A stretch of DNA of 64,000 nucleotides from Pristionchus mayeri. Taxonomy: Eukaryota; Nematoda; Chromadorea; Rhabditida; Neodiplogasteridae. The stretch spans positions 28,607,715-28,671,714 of the forward strand of contig BTRK01000003.1 of NCBI GenBank assembly GCA_036245805.1. The letters are read 5' to 3'. The notes under the pieces were generated by a model. The model had not been told where the DNA came from. It worked only from the letters and a program-made list of their open reading frames with translations, and did not search any database. Below, in pieces: positions 23,401 to 32,003 of this stretch. A program made the position numbers and the translations under genes. Every line of letters begins with the position of its first letter. Position 1 is the first letter of the stretch.

Positions 23401-26190
23401 ATGGCATTCCGAGCGACCTACAGAGAGACGATCAATCATCGAATAATGTATGCACTTTCAATTACTAATTGCATATCCCGCTGTGATATTTTCATGTTCC
23501 GTATGTACAAGTATTTCTACAATACCCTACGATACTTGGTTCTATCCTGTTGTGTTTTAGATGATATTCAAGGTATACATTGCAACAATATGCCACAGTA
23601 TTCTTATCTCATTTAACTCACGGCGATATTGGTCATGAACATCTTGGGGGCGATATCCGATCTCTTGATGAACTGCATCAGCTTCGCCTTGGTGATGGTC
23701 GATTGAGGGGAGAGAACATCGAGACGAGAGGGGGCTGCAGGAAGCACCTGAGGAAAGACAGCTATCTCTATCTCGGACCAACTGTAATCTCATTTTAAGC
23801 TAAGTGAATCTCGAAAGGGACATGTAACAAAAAGAGGAATGTAAACAACTGTAGGCCGTGTCACTTCAATTCATCGTTCCACCCACATTCTTCAGTTCGT
23901 GTCCTGCGTACAATCCGAATAGATGCTCCATCACAGCTCTATCCCCCAGTGCCCCGTCGATGTCCACCTTCTTCAGCGCGTTATCCGCCGGTTCCGACAC
24001 CCTGAAAGGATAATTTTTATCGATGACTACCTCTTCCCGATTACCGTACTCCCCTGACTACCGTAGCCCACTCACTCTGTCAACTGCGATGCAGCAGCCA
24101 CGATCAATACTGGGAAGGCAGCTCGTTCCGGGAGGAGATTACGGTCGAGTAACTTCACTAGATTGCGCTTGATCTGAGATAGGGTGAGAGTGAGCAACAA
24201 TGATCACATCGAGAATAAGTACACAGAACAAAGCTAATTGTGGGCGATTCCCTCATACTAGCTCCTTCTCACTCTCCTCACCTGATTGAAGTGCGCCTCT
24301 TGCTTGATTGCTATCGGAGCCGCGATGCTGCAGTATTCCTGAGGGCAGAGACCAGCTGTGACTGCAGCCTCGCCCTAGAAGAATCCCATTGGCAATAAAT
24401 ATTATTGTTATTTCAACTTTGTTTAATAAGATTGTATGTTTATACCACAGAGAAAAACACAATCATTGCACTCGCCCTCATAGGGTTTGGTAGCGAAAAA
24501 AACAAAATCAAATAAAAAATATACAAAATTTAACCTCGAAGTGCTGTCCTTGCATGAGTAGAGCGCAGACTTGACTGAGGCGCTCCCTGAAATATAGCGC
24601 GTCAATATTTTAAAATCACTTCTATATTTCCAATAACATGGGAAGAATCTCTTGACTTGGTCTGTGCCTGGAATATGAGCACTGCCTCCATCCATCGCAC
24701 CGTCGAATCTCTGATTGACGAGTCAGAAGAGAGCAGAGGCACCTGAGGAAATCTCTCTCAGAACATCGCAGCTACAAATAGGATATCCTACATATCAGGG
24801 AGCTAGAATGGCTGGAATATTGCGACCTACACATTCATCTCAACGCAGATAACAAAGAAAGCATAGTGAACGACAAGGTCTTGCCCACCGTTTCCTCCTA
24901 ACGCCATACTCTTTACGACTGACCAACTCTTCCGGCCAGGCTGCCTTCTCCATGGGAGCCAGATCGTTGAGTGCGGGGACCATGATAGAGAAAAGCCTAC
25001 AAAGATATGAATATGAGCCTTCTGAAGGTTAGGTAATCGATTTCTTCATTATTTTTTTGTCATTTACATTTGACTAAACCGCTTTCTAACATCCCCAGTG
25101 GGATTCCCCACTCACTCGAGTTTCTCAGCCTTGCTCTCCCTCTTCCCAACTGCTCTCATCATAGCGGGAAGGGCTCTCACTCTCTCCACTCCTTCCGCCC
25201 GTTCGATTGCCCATCGGAGATAGATGATAGAGAGACGCTGAAGGGGAGAGGATGGAGAATTTATTATAAATTTAGAAATAATTGAGTCATTAGAATATCA
25301 CATTCTATCGATTACGTATTGCAAAGGATAAGTTCTTCGTTATAAACGAGCAGCATGCAATCAAGGAACAATGATGTGCTGAAAGTCAGGTATACAGATG
25401 GGGTCTTGGTACTCACAAAGTGCATCTGGCGTCCGTCCTCGATGAGTCTTCCCAGTCCCTCGACGGGTAGTCTAATCGCCCCATTCCCACGCACTCGCTT
25501 GTTGTAGTGAGTGAGCAACTCGTTGATCTGCATTATACATCTTTATTTTACACTTATTATAATATGGTTTTCGAGTGGAAATGGAATGCGTGTACGGACC
25601 TCAATGCTTCAAAAATAACTAGCCATGACTTAGCAACGAACCTGCGGTTCACCCATTTCTCCGCATTACATCATAATGGTTTATGATGACAAAAGTACAC
25701 CAACTCTAGGATCAATCTGATTTCCCTCATCCTCGTACCTTGGCGAGGAAGGGGAGATCGGGGTTGGCTCTCTCCAGAATGGGCACGAGGTACTTGTCCG
25801 TGAATGATTGCAGACCGGCATCAGTGGAGACGAAAGTGAGACGGAGGAAGATCGCCTCCACTGAATACAACCAAGAATACTAATATTGGATGGGAGTGCC
25901 ACGTTTATATTACTTTTACAAATAGTCTGCTCTTTATCAATCCATAGTTCGATCGGACTTACTAGCTACGTGTCCTAGGGAAACGAGGTTAGACTGACCT
26001 ACGTACGGTCAATCGTGTAATTCACAACAAAATAGACAGCTTCCTTTTCATACTTTCTCAAATTTGCTTCCATCTTTTCCGATGAATACAAACTTCCCAC
26101 ATCGCTCCTCTCAATCTCACCTTCTCCTTCATTCTCGATCGATACCGTATTCTCTCTCACAGATTCAGAAACATCCATGGCATCAGCCAT
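5481..26190 (-). CDS. ECM29: Proteasome adaptor and scaffold protein ECM29, 57 exons, 1,927 aa
   Basis: ECM29 is a HEAT-repeat scaffold that binds the 26S proteasome, tethers it to membranes and motors, and takes part in its quality control. Hallmarks in order: [102 protein letters not shown] and [15 protein letters not shown]. Exons: 26007-26190, 25739-25860, 25417-25527, 25116-25237, 24924-24996, 24657-24742, 24535-24586, 24282-24374, 24076-24173, 23887-24001, 23622-23747, 23321-23417, 23066-23127, 22888-23004, 22697-22782, 22460-22532, 22254-22397, 18421-18556, 18185-18261, 17892-18023, 17628-17730, 17419-17526, 17250-17365, 17082-17170, 16900-16991, 16755-16846, 16475-16624, 16335-16428, 14768-14823, 14616-14696, 14396-14470, 14178-14256, 14041-14112, 13819-13936, 13494-13611, 13321-13409, 13103-13184, 11125-11204, 10901-11006, 10680-10765, 10356-10439, 10029-10123, 9896-9957, 8340-8477, 8142-8229, 7972-8065, 7777-7844, 7421-7540, 7055-7221, 6899-6959, 6694-6836, 6551-6616, 6251-6348, 6040-6188, 5859-5970, 5683-5794, 5481-5615. 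They total 5,784 nt and every junction fits in phase. The human protein is about 1,845 residues. ATG directly follows a TTTAG 3' splice site. One intron needs a GC donor (22459). Confidence 0.93.
8532..9773 (-). mobile_element. Mariner-family DNA transposon in an ECM29 intron
   Basis: The 1,242-bp element lies in the intron between ECM29 exons 43 and 44. Both ends carry a perfect 20-bp terminal inverted repeat starting TTGGGGTGTCCGG, flanked by TA on each side (8530-8531 and 9774-9775), the mariner target duplication. It contains one full-length transposase frame broken by a single stop. The matching termini suggest the insertion is not old. Confidence 0.95.
8596..9624 (-). pseudogene. Mariner transposase, one in-frame stop
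   Basis: The frame spans 343 codons including the terminal stop, the usual mariner length. The N-terminal half holds the paired helix-turn-helix DNA-binding region (around residues 10-120, with [20 protein letters not shown] and GRPPS). The catalytic DDE/D domain has IATDEKW (D156), [11 protein letters not shown] (D245) and [11 protein letters not shown] (D280). The last two aspartates are 34 residues apart, the mariner D34D signature. Codon 205 (9010-9012) is TGA; the frame continues on both sides without a shift, so one base change probably killed the gene. Cut-and-paste activity is not expected from this copy, although its ends could still be mobilised in trans. Confidence 0.94.
10263..10334 (+). 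tRNA. tRNA-Glu (anticodon CTC)
   Basis: A 72-nt cloverleaf: acceptor stem TCCGATG with CATCGGA, D arm with AGTGGTTA, anticodon loop CTCTCAC, T loop TTCGATT, discriminator A, no intron. It lies on the plus strand inside an ECM29 intron, antisense to the host transcript, and ends only 21 bases from ECM29 exon 41. Confidence 0.97.
10800..10872 (-). tRNA. tRNA-Phe (anticodon GAA), copy 2
   Basis: A 73-nt cloverleaf identical to the copy at 877-949, here on the same strand as ECM29 and inside its intron between exons 39 and 40. It is followed within 30 bases by exon 39 on the plus-coordinate side. The duplicated block at 877-1072 preserves this tRNA-exon arrangement, so this is likely the parent locus. 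Confidence 0.97.
11532..12486 (+). CDS. Nested 233-aa gene inside an ECM29 intron; possible TFIIS N-terminal (LW)-like domain
   Basis: Six exons on the plus strand: 11532-11630, 11689-11763, 11807-11925, 11977-12127, 12185-12328 and 12373-12486 (702 nt). All introns are 43-58 nt with GT and CAG ends, all phases fit, and an AATAAA follows 55 nt after the stop. The gene sits wholly within the ECM29 intron between exons 37 and 38, on the opposite strand. Residues about 20-85 (LNESLAKL, then [32 protein letters not shown]) resemble the helical LW domain of TFIIS, elongin A and MED26-type elongation factors (leucine-rich, TG, then A/L-rich helix). The rest is basic and serine-rich with lysine-arginine clusters, consistent with a nuclear protein. 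There is no zinc ribbon, so it is not TFIIS itself. The exon model is good; the domain call is tentative. Confidence 0.66.
12539..12544 (+). terminator. AATAAA poly(A) signal of the nested plus-strand gene
   Basis: A canonical AATAAA on the plus strand begins 53 nt after the stop codon of the nested gene and lies in the same orientation. Confidence 0.65.
12661..12820. repeat. 160-bp imperfect palindrome
   Basis: The arm GCGGCACTTCTTCGATATTT at 12661-12680 returns inverted at 12797-12820 with few mismatches, and inner parts also pair (ACTCATTTCT against AGAAATAAGAG, CCATC against GATGG). A C-tract lies in the left arm. It is likely a small MITE-like hairpin element just past the nested gene. 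Confidence 0.6.
12901..12932. repeat. GC-rich perfect hairpin with GAAA loop
   Basis: CCAGGCT and AGCCTGG enclose CACCCC-GAAA-GGGGTG, a 13-bp stem with one mismatch and a GNRA-type tetraloop. A second hairpin, CCGCCCCC-AA-GGGGGCGG, lies 50 bases to its left. The pair forms a GC island inside an otherwise AT-balanced intron. Confidence 0.6.
14840..16213. repeat. Foldback element A: about 500-bp inverted arms, 350-bp spacer
   Basis: The left arm (14840 to about 15333) and right arm (about 15682 to 16213) are inverted copies with scattered substitutions and small gaps. Matched blocks include AAAAATTCGATAA, TTTCAGCATTAAAATGCGAG, AAACTACGTCTAATATG and CAAATTGACAAAATTGTCCG. Both outer ends read TTAAGAGA inward, so TTAA could be a target duplication of the piggyBac type. 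There is no transposase, so it is a non-autonomous palindromic element. It fills most of the ECM29 intron between exons 28 and 29. Confidence 0.85.
19369..21023 (-). mobile_element. 5'-truncated CR1/jockey-type retrotransposon nested in foldback element B
   Basis: The insert begins exactly where left-arm homology stops (after CCCGAAC) and ends where it resumes (AGCAAAATCG). Its 3' end, at the low-coordinate side, carries AATAAAG-type tandem repeats, as CR1-like elements do. It is about 1.65 kb and 5'-truncated: the endonuclease region is absent. At most one base of the target was lost and no target duplication is obvious. Confidence 0.85.
19501..21021 (-). CDS. CR1/jockey-like reverse transcriptase, truncated at the N-terminus
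   Basis: An open frame of about 505 codons without stops carries an RT core: [71 protein letters not shown] and FADDLKIYA (near residue 233), followed by a conserved thumb and C-terminal region ([24 protein letters not shown]). PQGSxLGPLLFxxYINDL is the CR1/jockey-group signature, different from the RTE copy at 3087. The start is fixed only by the insertion boundary; no native initiator is present. The intact frame points to a young insertion. Confidence 0.9.
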   Translation of the reverse strand, partial: VILNAISQLVPKINGSPDNISNLVYTKCKFSIANPLSIIFNISLTSALAPSQWKVAHVKPIPKKAGNADISNHRPISLTITASKIFEKILINELVSYLDAHSLLDTRQAGFRKCRSTTSSLCETLSFYAQSLTHKKSVDTIFFDYQKAFDSIDLRFLMHKLASLGISNHLVKWFESYLLGRSQRVFVGNYLSPPSPIISGVPQGSAIGPLLFIIYINDLGKCIPPTVKYNIFADDLKIYATVPDHSADLQQAITSLEEWTTKWNMTISAPKCFVLHLGRLKTRSKYMLNGNFISPKEQVRDLGIFFTGNLHFGHHIDQITRKARSMCNLLLRSFLTTSPGILLKAYKIYIRPLLESSTVIWNPTSIGLVNQIESVQREFTKRVLFRSKLPYRSYTDRLKHFQLETLEYRRSLSDMYFLYDSLHDFVHLDTSCLYTIAPLTRSLRSSHKLRFAVPCVMPSSFSSCASRSLTLWNSLPHSVVTMPRSPYRHLIKKTPSFTMQSSNIKM

Positions 26191-26192
26191 CT
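26191..26192 (-). promoter_or_regulatory. Probable spliced-leader trans-splice acceptor of ECM29
   Basis: The ECM29 initiator ATG is preceded with zero spacing by CTCGTTTAG. A 3' splice site abutting the start codon, with no evident upstream coding exon, is the usual arrangement of trans-spliced nematode messages. Confidence 0.5.
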
Positions 26193-26760
26193 AAACGAGA
26201 GGGGATTACGGCATGCTACCCTCCACCATTCAGTTACGATAGGCATGGGCTACCTTGTGTACCGTTTACACGGAAGGACAATACATCGATCGATAAATCT
26301 TTACTTTCTCGTCGCTCGTCTCGTCAAAGACAAATCAACATTTTCGAAAATATTCAGAGAAAAAAACTGCATACAATACAGCGATTCACTACGAGTTTTG
26401 TATATTGAATTTACTTTGTGTTGGAAAATCGAGGGGGTGACATTGAACAAATTAGGGGAGCTGACCAGAAATTAATGGGCTAAACACAAGAAGCTATCAT
26501 AACTAACAAGGAGGCTCGCTGGATCAATCGATAATGCCAGGTCGAGATACGGTAGATCAACGATCTGGAGGAGTGTTGTGTGTACCTATGCAGGAGAGAA
26601 AATAACAGGTGCAGCGAGGGGGAGGGCGAGTGAGCGGGGTGATACAATAACTGACATCTACTACATAAGCTTCTTCTAGTTAAAGAAAAAGAAAGCATCG
26701 ATTAAAAGGTGATGAATACGGTAGACTACCGTACTCTCTCCCTCTCCGCTCTCGTCCTCC
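26193..26760. other. Intergenic spacer between SUCLG1 stop and ECM29 start
   Basis: This 568-base stretch holds the SUCLG1 3' UTR and any ECM29 promoter. I see no canonical AATAAA in the first 300 bases after the SUCLG1 stop and no other gene. Two copies of the TACNGTA heptamer occur near 26720-26735. Confidence 0.5.
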
Positions 26761-29700
26761 TTAGTTGATTCGCTCGATCAACTTCTGCGCGATCGTCGAT
26801 CCGAGCTTGGCGGGAGAATCAGTCACCTGCCAAATTTGCAGTTCACCCCTTTATTTAGATCTCTGATTTCTTCCCATGCAATTTTATCGATCAACAGTCG
26901 AATATTTGCAATCTGTAACATTAGTTTATTGTCAGTGACTAAAAATAGCGCAAAATTGAGGATGTAATTTGAAGGTACTGACCGTGACTCCGGCTGCTCT
27001 CAAGGCGTCCATCTTGTCAGTGGCGCCTCCCTTGCCTCCGGAGATGATCGCACCAGCGTGACCCATTCTGAACGGAGAGTTGGGAGTACATCAATACTTA
27101 AACTACACCAACTAGCCAAAGCTATTTGTGTGGCAACAAGAACCACCAAACAAATATTCCAATTGAATTACCAGTAAACTACAGTGCTCCACTCACCTTC
27201 TGCCGGGCGGCGCCGAGATTCCGGCGATGAAGGAGACGACGGGCTTCGAATTCTTGCCCGAGTTCTCTACAGGTGTGCACATATAAGTTCTGTATGGGTC
27301 CTTATTCCGCGTGACCTCCCCACACCTCGACTAGTCAGTTCCAAATCAAAAACAAATTATATTATAAACTCGAAATGACTATCGCGTTGAGCGCACAAAA
27401 AATCAATAACCCTCCCCACCGTACCATTGGTGAGGTAGGCAGCGGCCTCCTCCTCGGCCGATCCTCCGATTTCTCCGATGAGGATGATGCCCTTCGTCTC
27501 GGGGTCCTCGAGGAACACCTGTTCAAAGCAAATGATGAGGCTTGGTGACTTAAGTTTGCACGAATATATAAGTAGTTGTTGACAGAAGGACCAAGCATAG
27601 GAAAAATACCATGTTTTAATTAGTAAGAAATAGCATGATAGATACAGACAACAAGGATTAAAAATCAGAGATCATCTATTGCTCATTCACCTGGAGGCAG
27701 TCAATGAAGTTGGTGCCGTTGAAGGGGTCGCCTCCGATACCGACGCACAGCGTCTGTCCTGTGATCGATAATTATTAAGTATGACTACCGTAATCTTCAG
27801 CATAAATCAATCGATCAATTGATAATCCATCCTCACCGAGTCCGACTTGGGTCGTTTGGTGGACTGCCTCGTAGGTGAGCGTGCCGGAACGAGAGACGAT
27901 TCCGATCTTTCCCTGTAAACAACTTTGATTTAATTTGAACTTAAAAATTAGTAATTAGTACGTATCACGAAAAAATGTCGAGGCAATTATTTGCTGTTTT
28001 GATTTCTTTTTTGCTTCGTTTCTATCGAAACTTGTCCAATGACATGATGAACTTCGACTTGTGAGCCCTGTACTTACCGTGTATTAAAGGGAATAAATAT
28101 TGACCATCTCTCTCCCTCACCTTCTTGTGGATGTGTCCGGGCATGATTCCGATCTTGCACTCCTCGGGGGTGATCAGACCGGGGCAGTTGGGGCCGACGA
28201 GACGCGTCTTCGACTGCTGCACCAAACGGGCCTTCACCGCAACCTGCGGAGAATACATTTTTAAAATGAACGAAAAATGCACTGTCCCGACTGCTGCATT
28301 AGTACCAGAGAGTTGTTTCAAAAACAAGAGATTCTTGTTTTGAGTTGGATATGTTCGATTTTTTAGTATGTAATGGAGATACCACGGAATCGATATCGCT
28401 CTTTATACCCACCATGTCCTGCTGCGGGATACCCTCAGTGATGCAGACTACGAGCGGAATCTCGGCGTCCATGGCCTGAATACCTATCGTCATTTATTGA
28501 TTAAGAGTCGTTATTAATGTATATACATCGAAAAGTATCATGCAGATTTTGCACCATTCGGTAGATTCAACGAGTATGTGCTCTTATCAAAATGTAGAAA
28601 TTTAATTAAACTCAAATAGTAACCTCGTGGATGGCAGAGGCGGATCCGCTAGCGGGCACATAGATGACAGTCGCGTCTGCGCCAGTCTTCTCGCGGGCCT
28701 CTGAAGGATAACATATTTTACATTTTTCATCCGGCTGCACTACCTCCCTAATCAAATAAAGCGAGAAGTGAGATAAACCAATGCGCGCAGAGTAGATATG
28801 ATAAAATAAGAATGAGAGTAAATGGTGAGCAAACTAAAATATTCATCCATTTCGTTCTTTAGATATCTACTCCAGTGCTCAAGCGGTGGAAGTACGATTG
28901 AGCAGCTCTTAAAGTTACCCAACAAGGACGAAACCAACCCTGATCTCACCCTGATACCGTCGCGTGTGCGAGAGAGTATGCAAAAGTGAGAGAGCGCGGG
29001 ATTACGCTGATCATTTCCGGCTTTCCCTTGAGGCTATTATTGATTTTTAGCATTTTTGTATATTCATTAATTCAACCATCGGCTATTCGATGGAGGACAA
29101 AAAATAATGGGTCAATTTCGTCCTTGTTGGGTAACTTTAATGAGTAAAATCCCCGAAACCACAGAGCTTGCTTGTGATCGAATGAAAGATCGAGTTTCCC
29201 TTTGATGATTTTGCGAGGGTTGCATAGCTCGATCTTTCGTGGCGCTCCCTCTTCTTCTTTTGGAATACGCTCATCACCAATTGTCTCGATCATTGATAAG
29301 ATGCAAACTACAAATTCCAGATAGAAAAATCGGGGGTTCTAGTTTTTATAATCAAATATATAAACGCGCCTAGACGATGTCTATAGCGTTCTGAACGCGA
29401 TAGAGGCAGCAAACATTCCGCGAGATGTGCGTTGTAATAGCGACTAGTAAGTGGGGAATGGAGTAGTATTCACCCGCTGGTTAAGATCGAAAGATAAAAC
29501 AACAGGTTTTGTATCACCTTATAAAAGTTAAACTTCCATCATAATGAAAGACCATTTAAGCGCGAAGGGAGGAGCTAATGAGCATATTATTTCTATTTAC
29601 CCTTGACGTCTCTGAAGACGGGCAGTCCCATGTGGGTCGATCCGGCCTTCTTTGCGTTGACTCCTCCGACGACCTTCGTGCCATAGTCGATCATCTGCTT

Positions 29701-29987
29701 GCCGTGGAACGTACCCTGAAATCGATTGTAAGCATACCTGAAGAAATTCTCCAGTTTTTAGAGCGAAATAAAGTTTCATTATTGGATAAATTCCATAATT
29801 TCCACACCAGCTCAACGGTGTAGCCTCTACCAATAAGCAATACTTGAAGCAAACACAATCATACCTGCTTTCCGGTGAAACCCTGGATGATGACTTTGGT
29901 GTTCTTGTTCACTTTGAGCGCATTGCGTGTATTCTCGTACGAGAGCGCTCGAACGGGGACAGCCCAGGCGGAGAAGCGGGACAACAT
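26761..29987 (-). CDS. SUCLG1: Succinyl-CoA ligase [ADP/GDP-forming] subunit alpha, mitochondrial
   Basis: The alpha subunit of the TCA-cycle enzyme that converts succinyl-CoA, nucleotide diphosphate and phosphate to succinate, CoA and nucleotide triphosphate in the mitochondrial matrix. Exons: 29865-29987, 29601-29715, 28624-28700, 28413-28475, 28121-28243, 27837-27912, 27691-27758, 27425-27518, 27197-27266, 26983-27067, 26761-26826; 960 nt, 319 aa, every phase fits. The N-terminus ([14 protein letters not shown]) looks like a short targeting peptide. Diagnostic stretches are [16 protein letters not shown] (CoA-binding Rossmann domain), [63 protein letters not shown] and [20 protein letters not shown]. 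The last contains the phosphohistidine, about His273. Human SUCLG1 has 346 residues; the difference is mostly the presequence. Splice sites are GT-AG throughout. Confidence 0.97.
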
Positions 29988-32003
29988 CCTTAACCACGCT
30001 CTTAGACATAAATTAACAGAAATAAATCAATAAAATCGAAAATGTTAACAAAATTCCGAGGAGAAAACCGAAAATGACCGAAAACCCTGAACTACCGTAG
30101 TTTCCTCTTGAACCACACAACTCTGACAACACTTTCAATCGAGAAATGATTTTTCAAGTAGTCAAAATTTTCAACTTTTTAAAATATCACGGCACACGGC
30201 AATTTTTTTATCAACACCCTGTTGAAAGAAATGGTCCCTTTCGCAAACGTTTTTAAACACAGAAAGACTTGCTAAAAATAGAAATGCATAGATTCTTTAC
30301 AGTAAACATACAGTATCTATACAGTATATATTGCTACCTGCTAAACAGCTAGGCATAGGTTGCCTGAGATACGGTATATTTAATTTGAAAAGTTACCGTT
30401 CTGCAGGAACGTATAATGCACCGCACTACCCTGATTGGCAATTTTTAGCGGACCATTTTTCTCTGGTGTGTTGATGAAAAAATTGCGGCATTTTGCGTAC
30501 ACACAAAACCAAGACTCCGCCCACTACACCACCGCCATGTTGCGGCATGGTGCGCGCACCCGGCCGCCGTACACAAAAACCGGAGCCGGGAAAAAGTCAT
30601 CGCAGAAACCTGATATCGATTGAAATAATCGATTGATTATTGATCCTATGCCGACATCCCTTGTGCAATGTTAATGGATACGGTAGCATTCAAAATTTAA
30701 TTATTCCCTCGGTGGTGTGAACAAAAGTCGGCGGGTGCGTTTGGGGGTCTGTAAGTCGTTTCGTCAACCTGCTATTCGGACCGCGAAATGCCGTGAATAT
30801 TTTCGAATTAAATTTCTAGTCCACTCTATAGATTTGTCATTATATATAATTTAAAAAACTCATCGTAGAATCTGTTGTGTGCGTTTAAATATGCATTGTG
30901 CCTTACATCGTTCGCTGTTCGGATATTATTTCATCGCATGTCTAACAATTGATAATACATTCAAACGATCTTCGAACACAAATTTGATAAAGGGAGATGA
31001 AAGGAGGCATAACAGTATATGAAACAAAATGACTCTGGTTTTCGATTGCCGATGCGGGTTCACAAACTACCGTAGCCTCAAGTTAGCAAGAGAGGGTTAC
31101 GATTAGTATAGAAACATTAGGTATAATCTTCGATTATCTGAACAGCTTTCCAGAAGAATATGAGAGAAAAGCAAGAGAAAGAAATCTGGGATGATGAGAA
31201 AAAATATTACAGAATGAGACAAGATGTCATCTACGAATCAGGGTTACGGTATCACTGAACGAATATCATGCAGATCAGAAGAGAATCCAACGAAAAGATG
31301 CGAGATGGGAGGAACATTCGCCATTCAACTAGAGCAATCGATATGGAGGTGTTTACGGTAGATCGGACTACGATAGGACAATCTAATCGAGAGCTTCTAT
31401 TCATCCTAGCAGAGGAAGGGTGCTACTGTACTAGCAAAAGAGCATCACAGATTATAGATTGATGGGGTGGAGGGATGAGGGACAAATAATTATCGATTTA
31501 ACCACTGGGGATTTGGTTGCGCAAGAATGCTTACTCTAGTATATACCACACTGGTTACGGTATCGATGGATTCATTATGATTAGAGCGACTTTGAATAGC
31601 ACAAGAAGGGGGAGGACATCGAATACGATAACACGATATAGTGAGGTGCGAAGATACCGTAACCAGAAGCGACTACGGTACCAACCACCACACAAATTAT
31701 TATCGATCCTGGGACGTCTCGAGCGTACATCTTGAGTAGGTCGCGGGAAGGAGGCATACATGTACGATTGATGAGAACGGTTTGAATGGGGGGGAGGGGA
31801 AAGGAGGATAACGGAGATTATGGCAGGCTGTTCGCAATGAGGAGAGAAGAAGAGAAGAGGTGTCTCGTGTCTGTGGGTGTATCAACGGGTTGGGACGGAC
31901 GTAACGGTAGCACATCCAGAGGGGGGACCGTAGATGGATGGGGGAAGGGGGAAGGGGCCTGAGTGATGTGAGAGAGGGAAGGAGAGGAGGGGGGTGGGGG
32001 TTT
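29988..32003. other. Intergenic region between CREB 3' end and SUCLG1 start
   Basis: About 2 kb with no exon chain I can support. It should hold the CREB 3' UTR and the SUCLG1 promoter. A run of TACNGTA heptamers appears around 31250-31690. The plus strand is purine-rich from 31780 to 32000. Confidence 0.45.
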
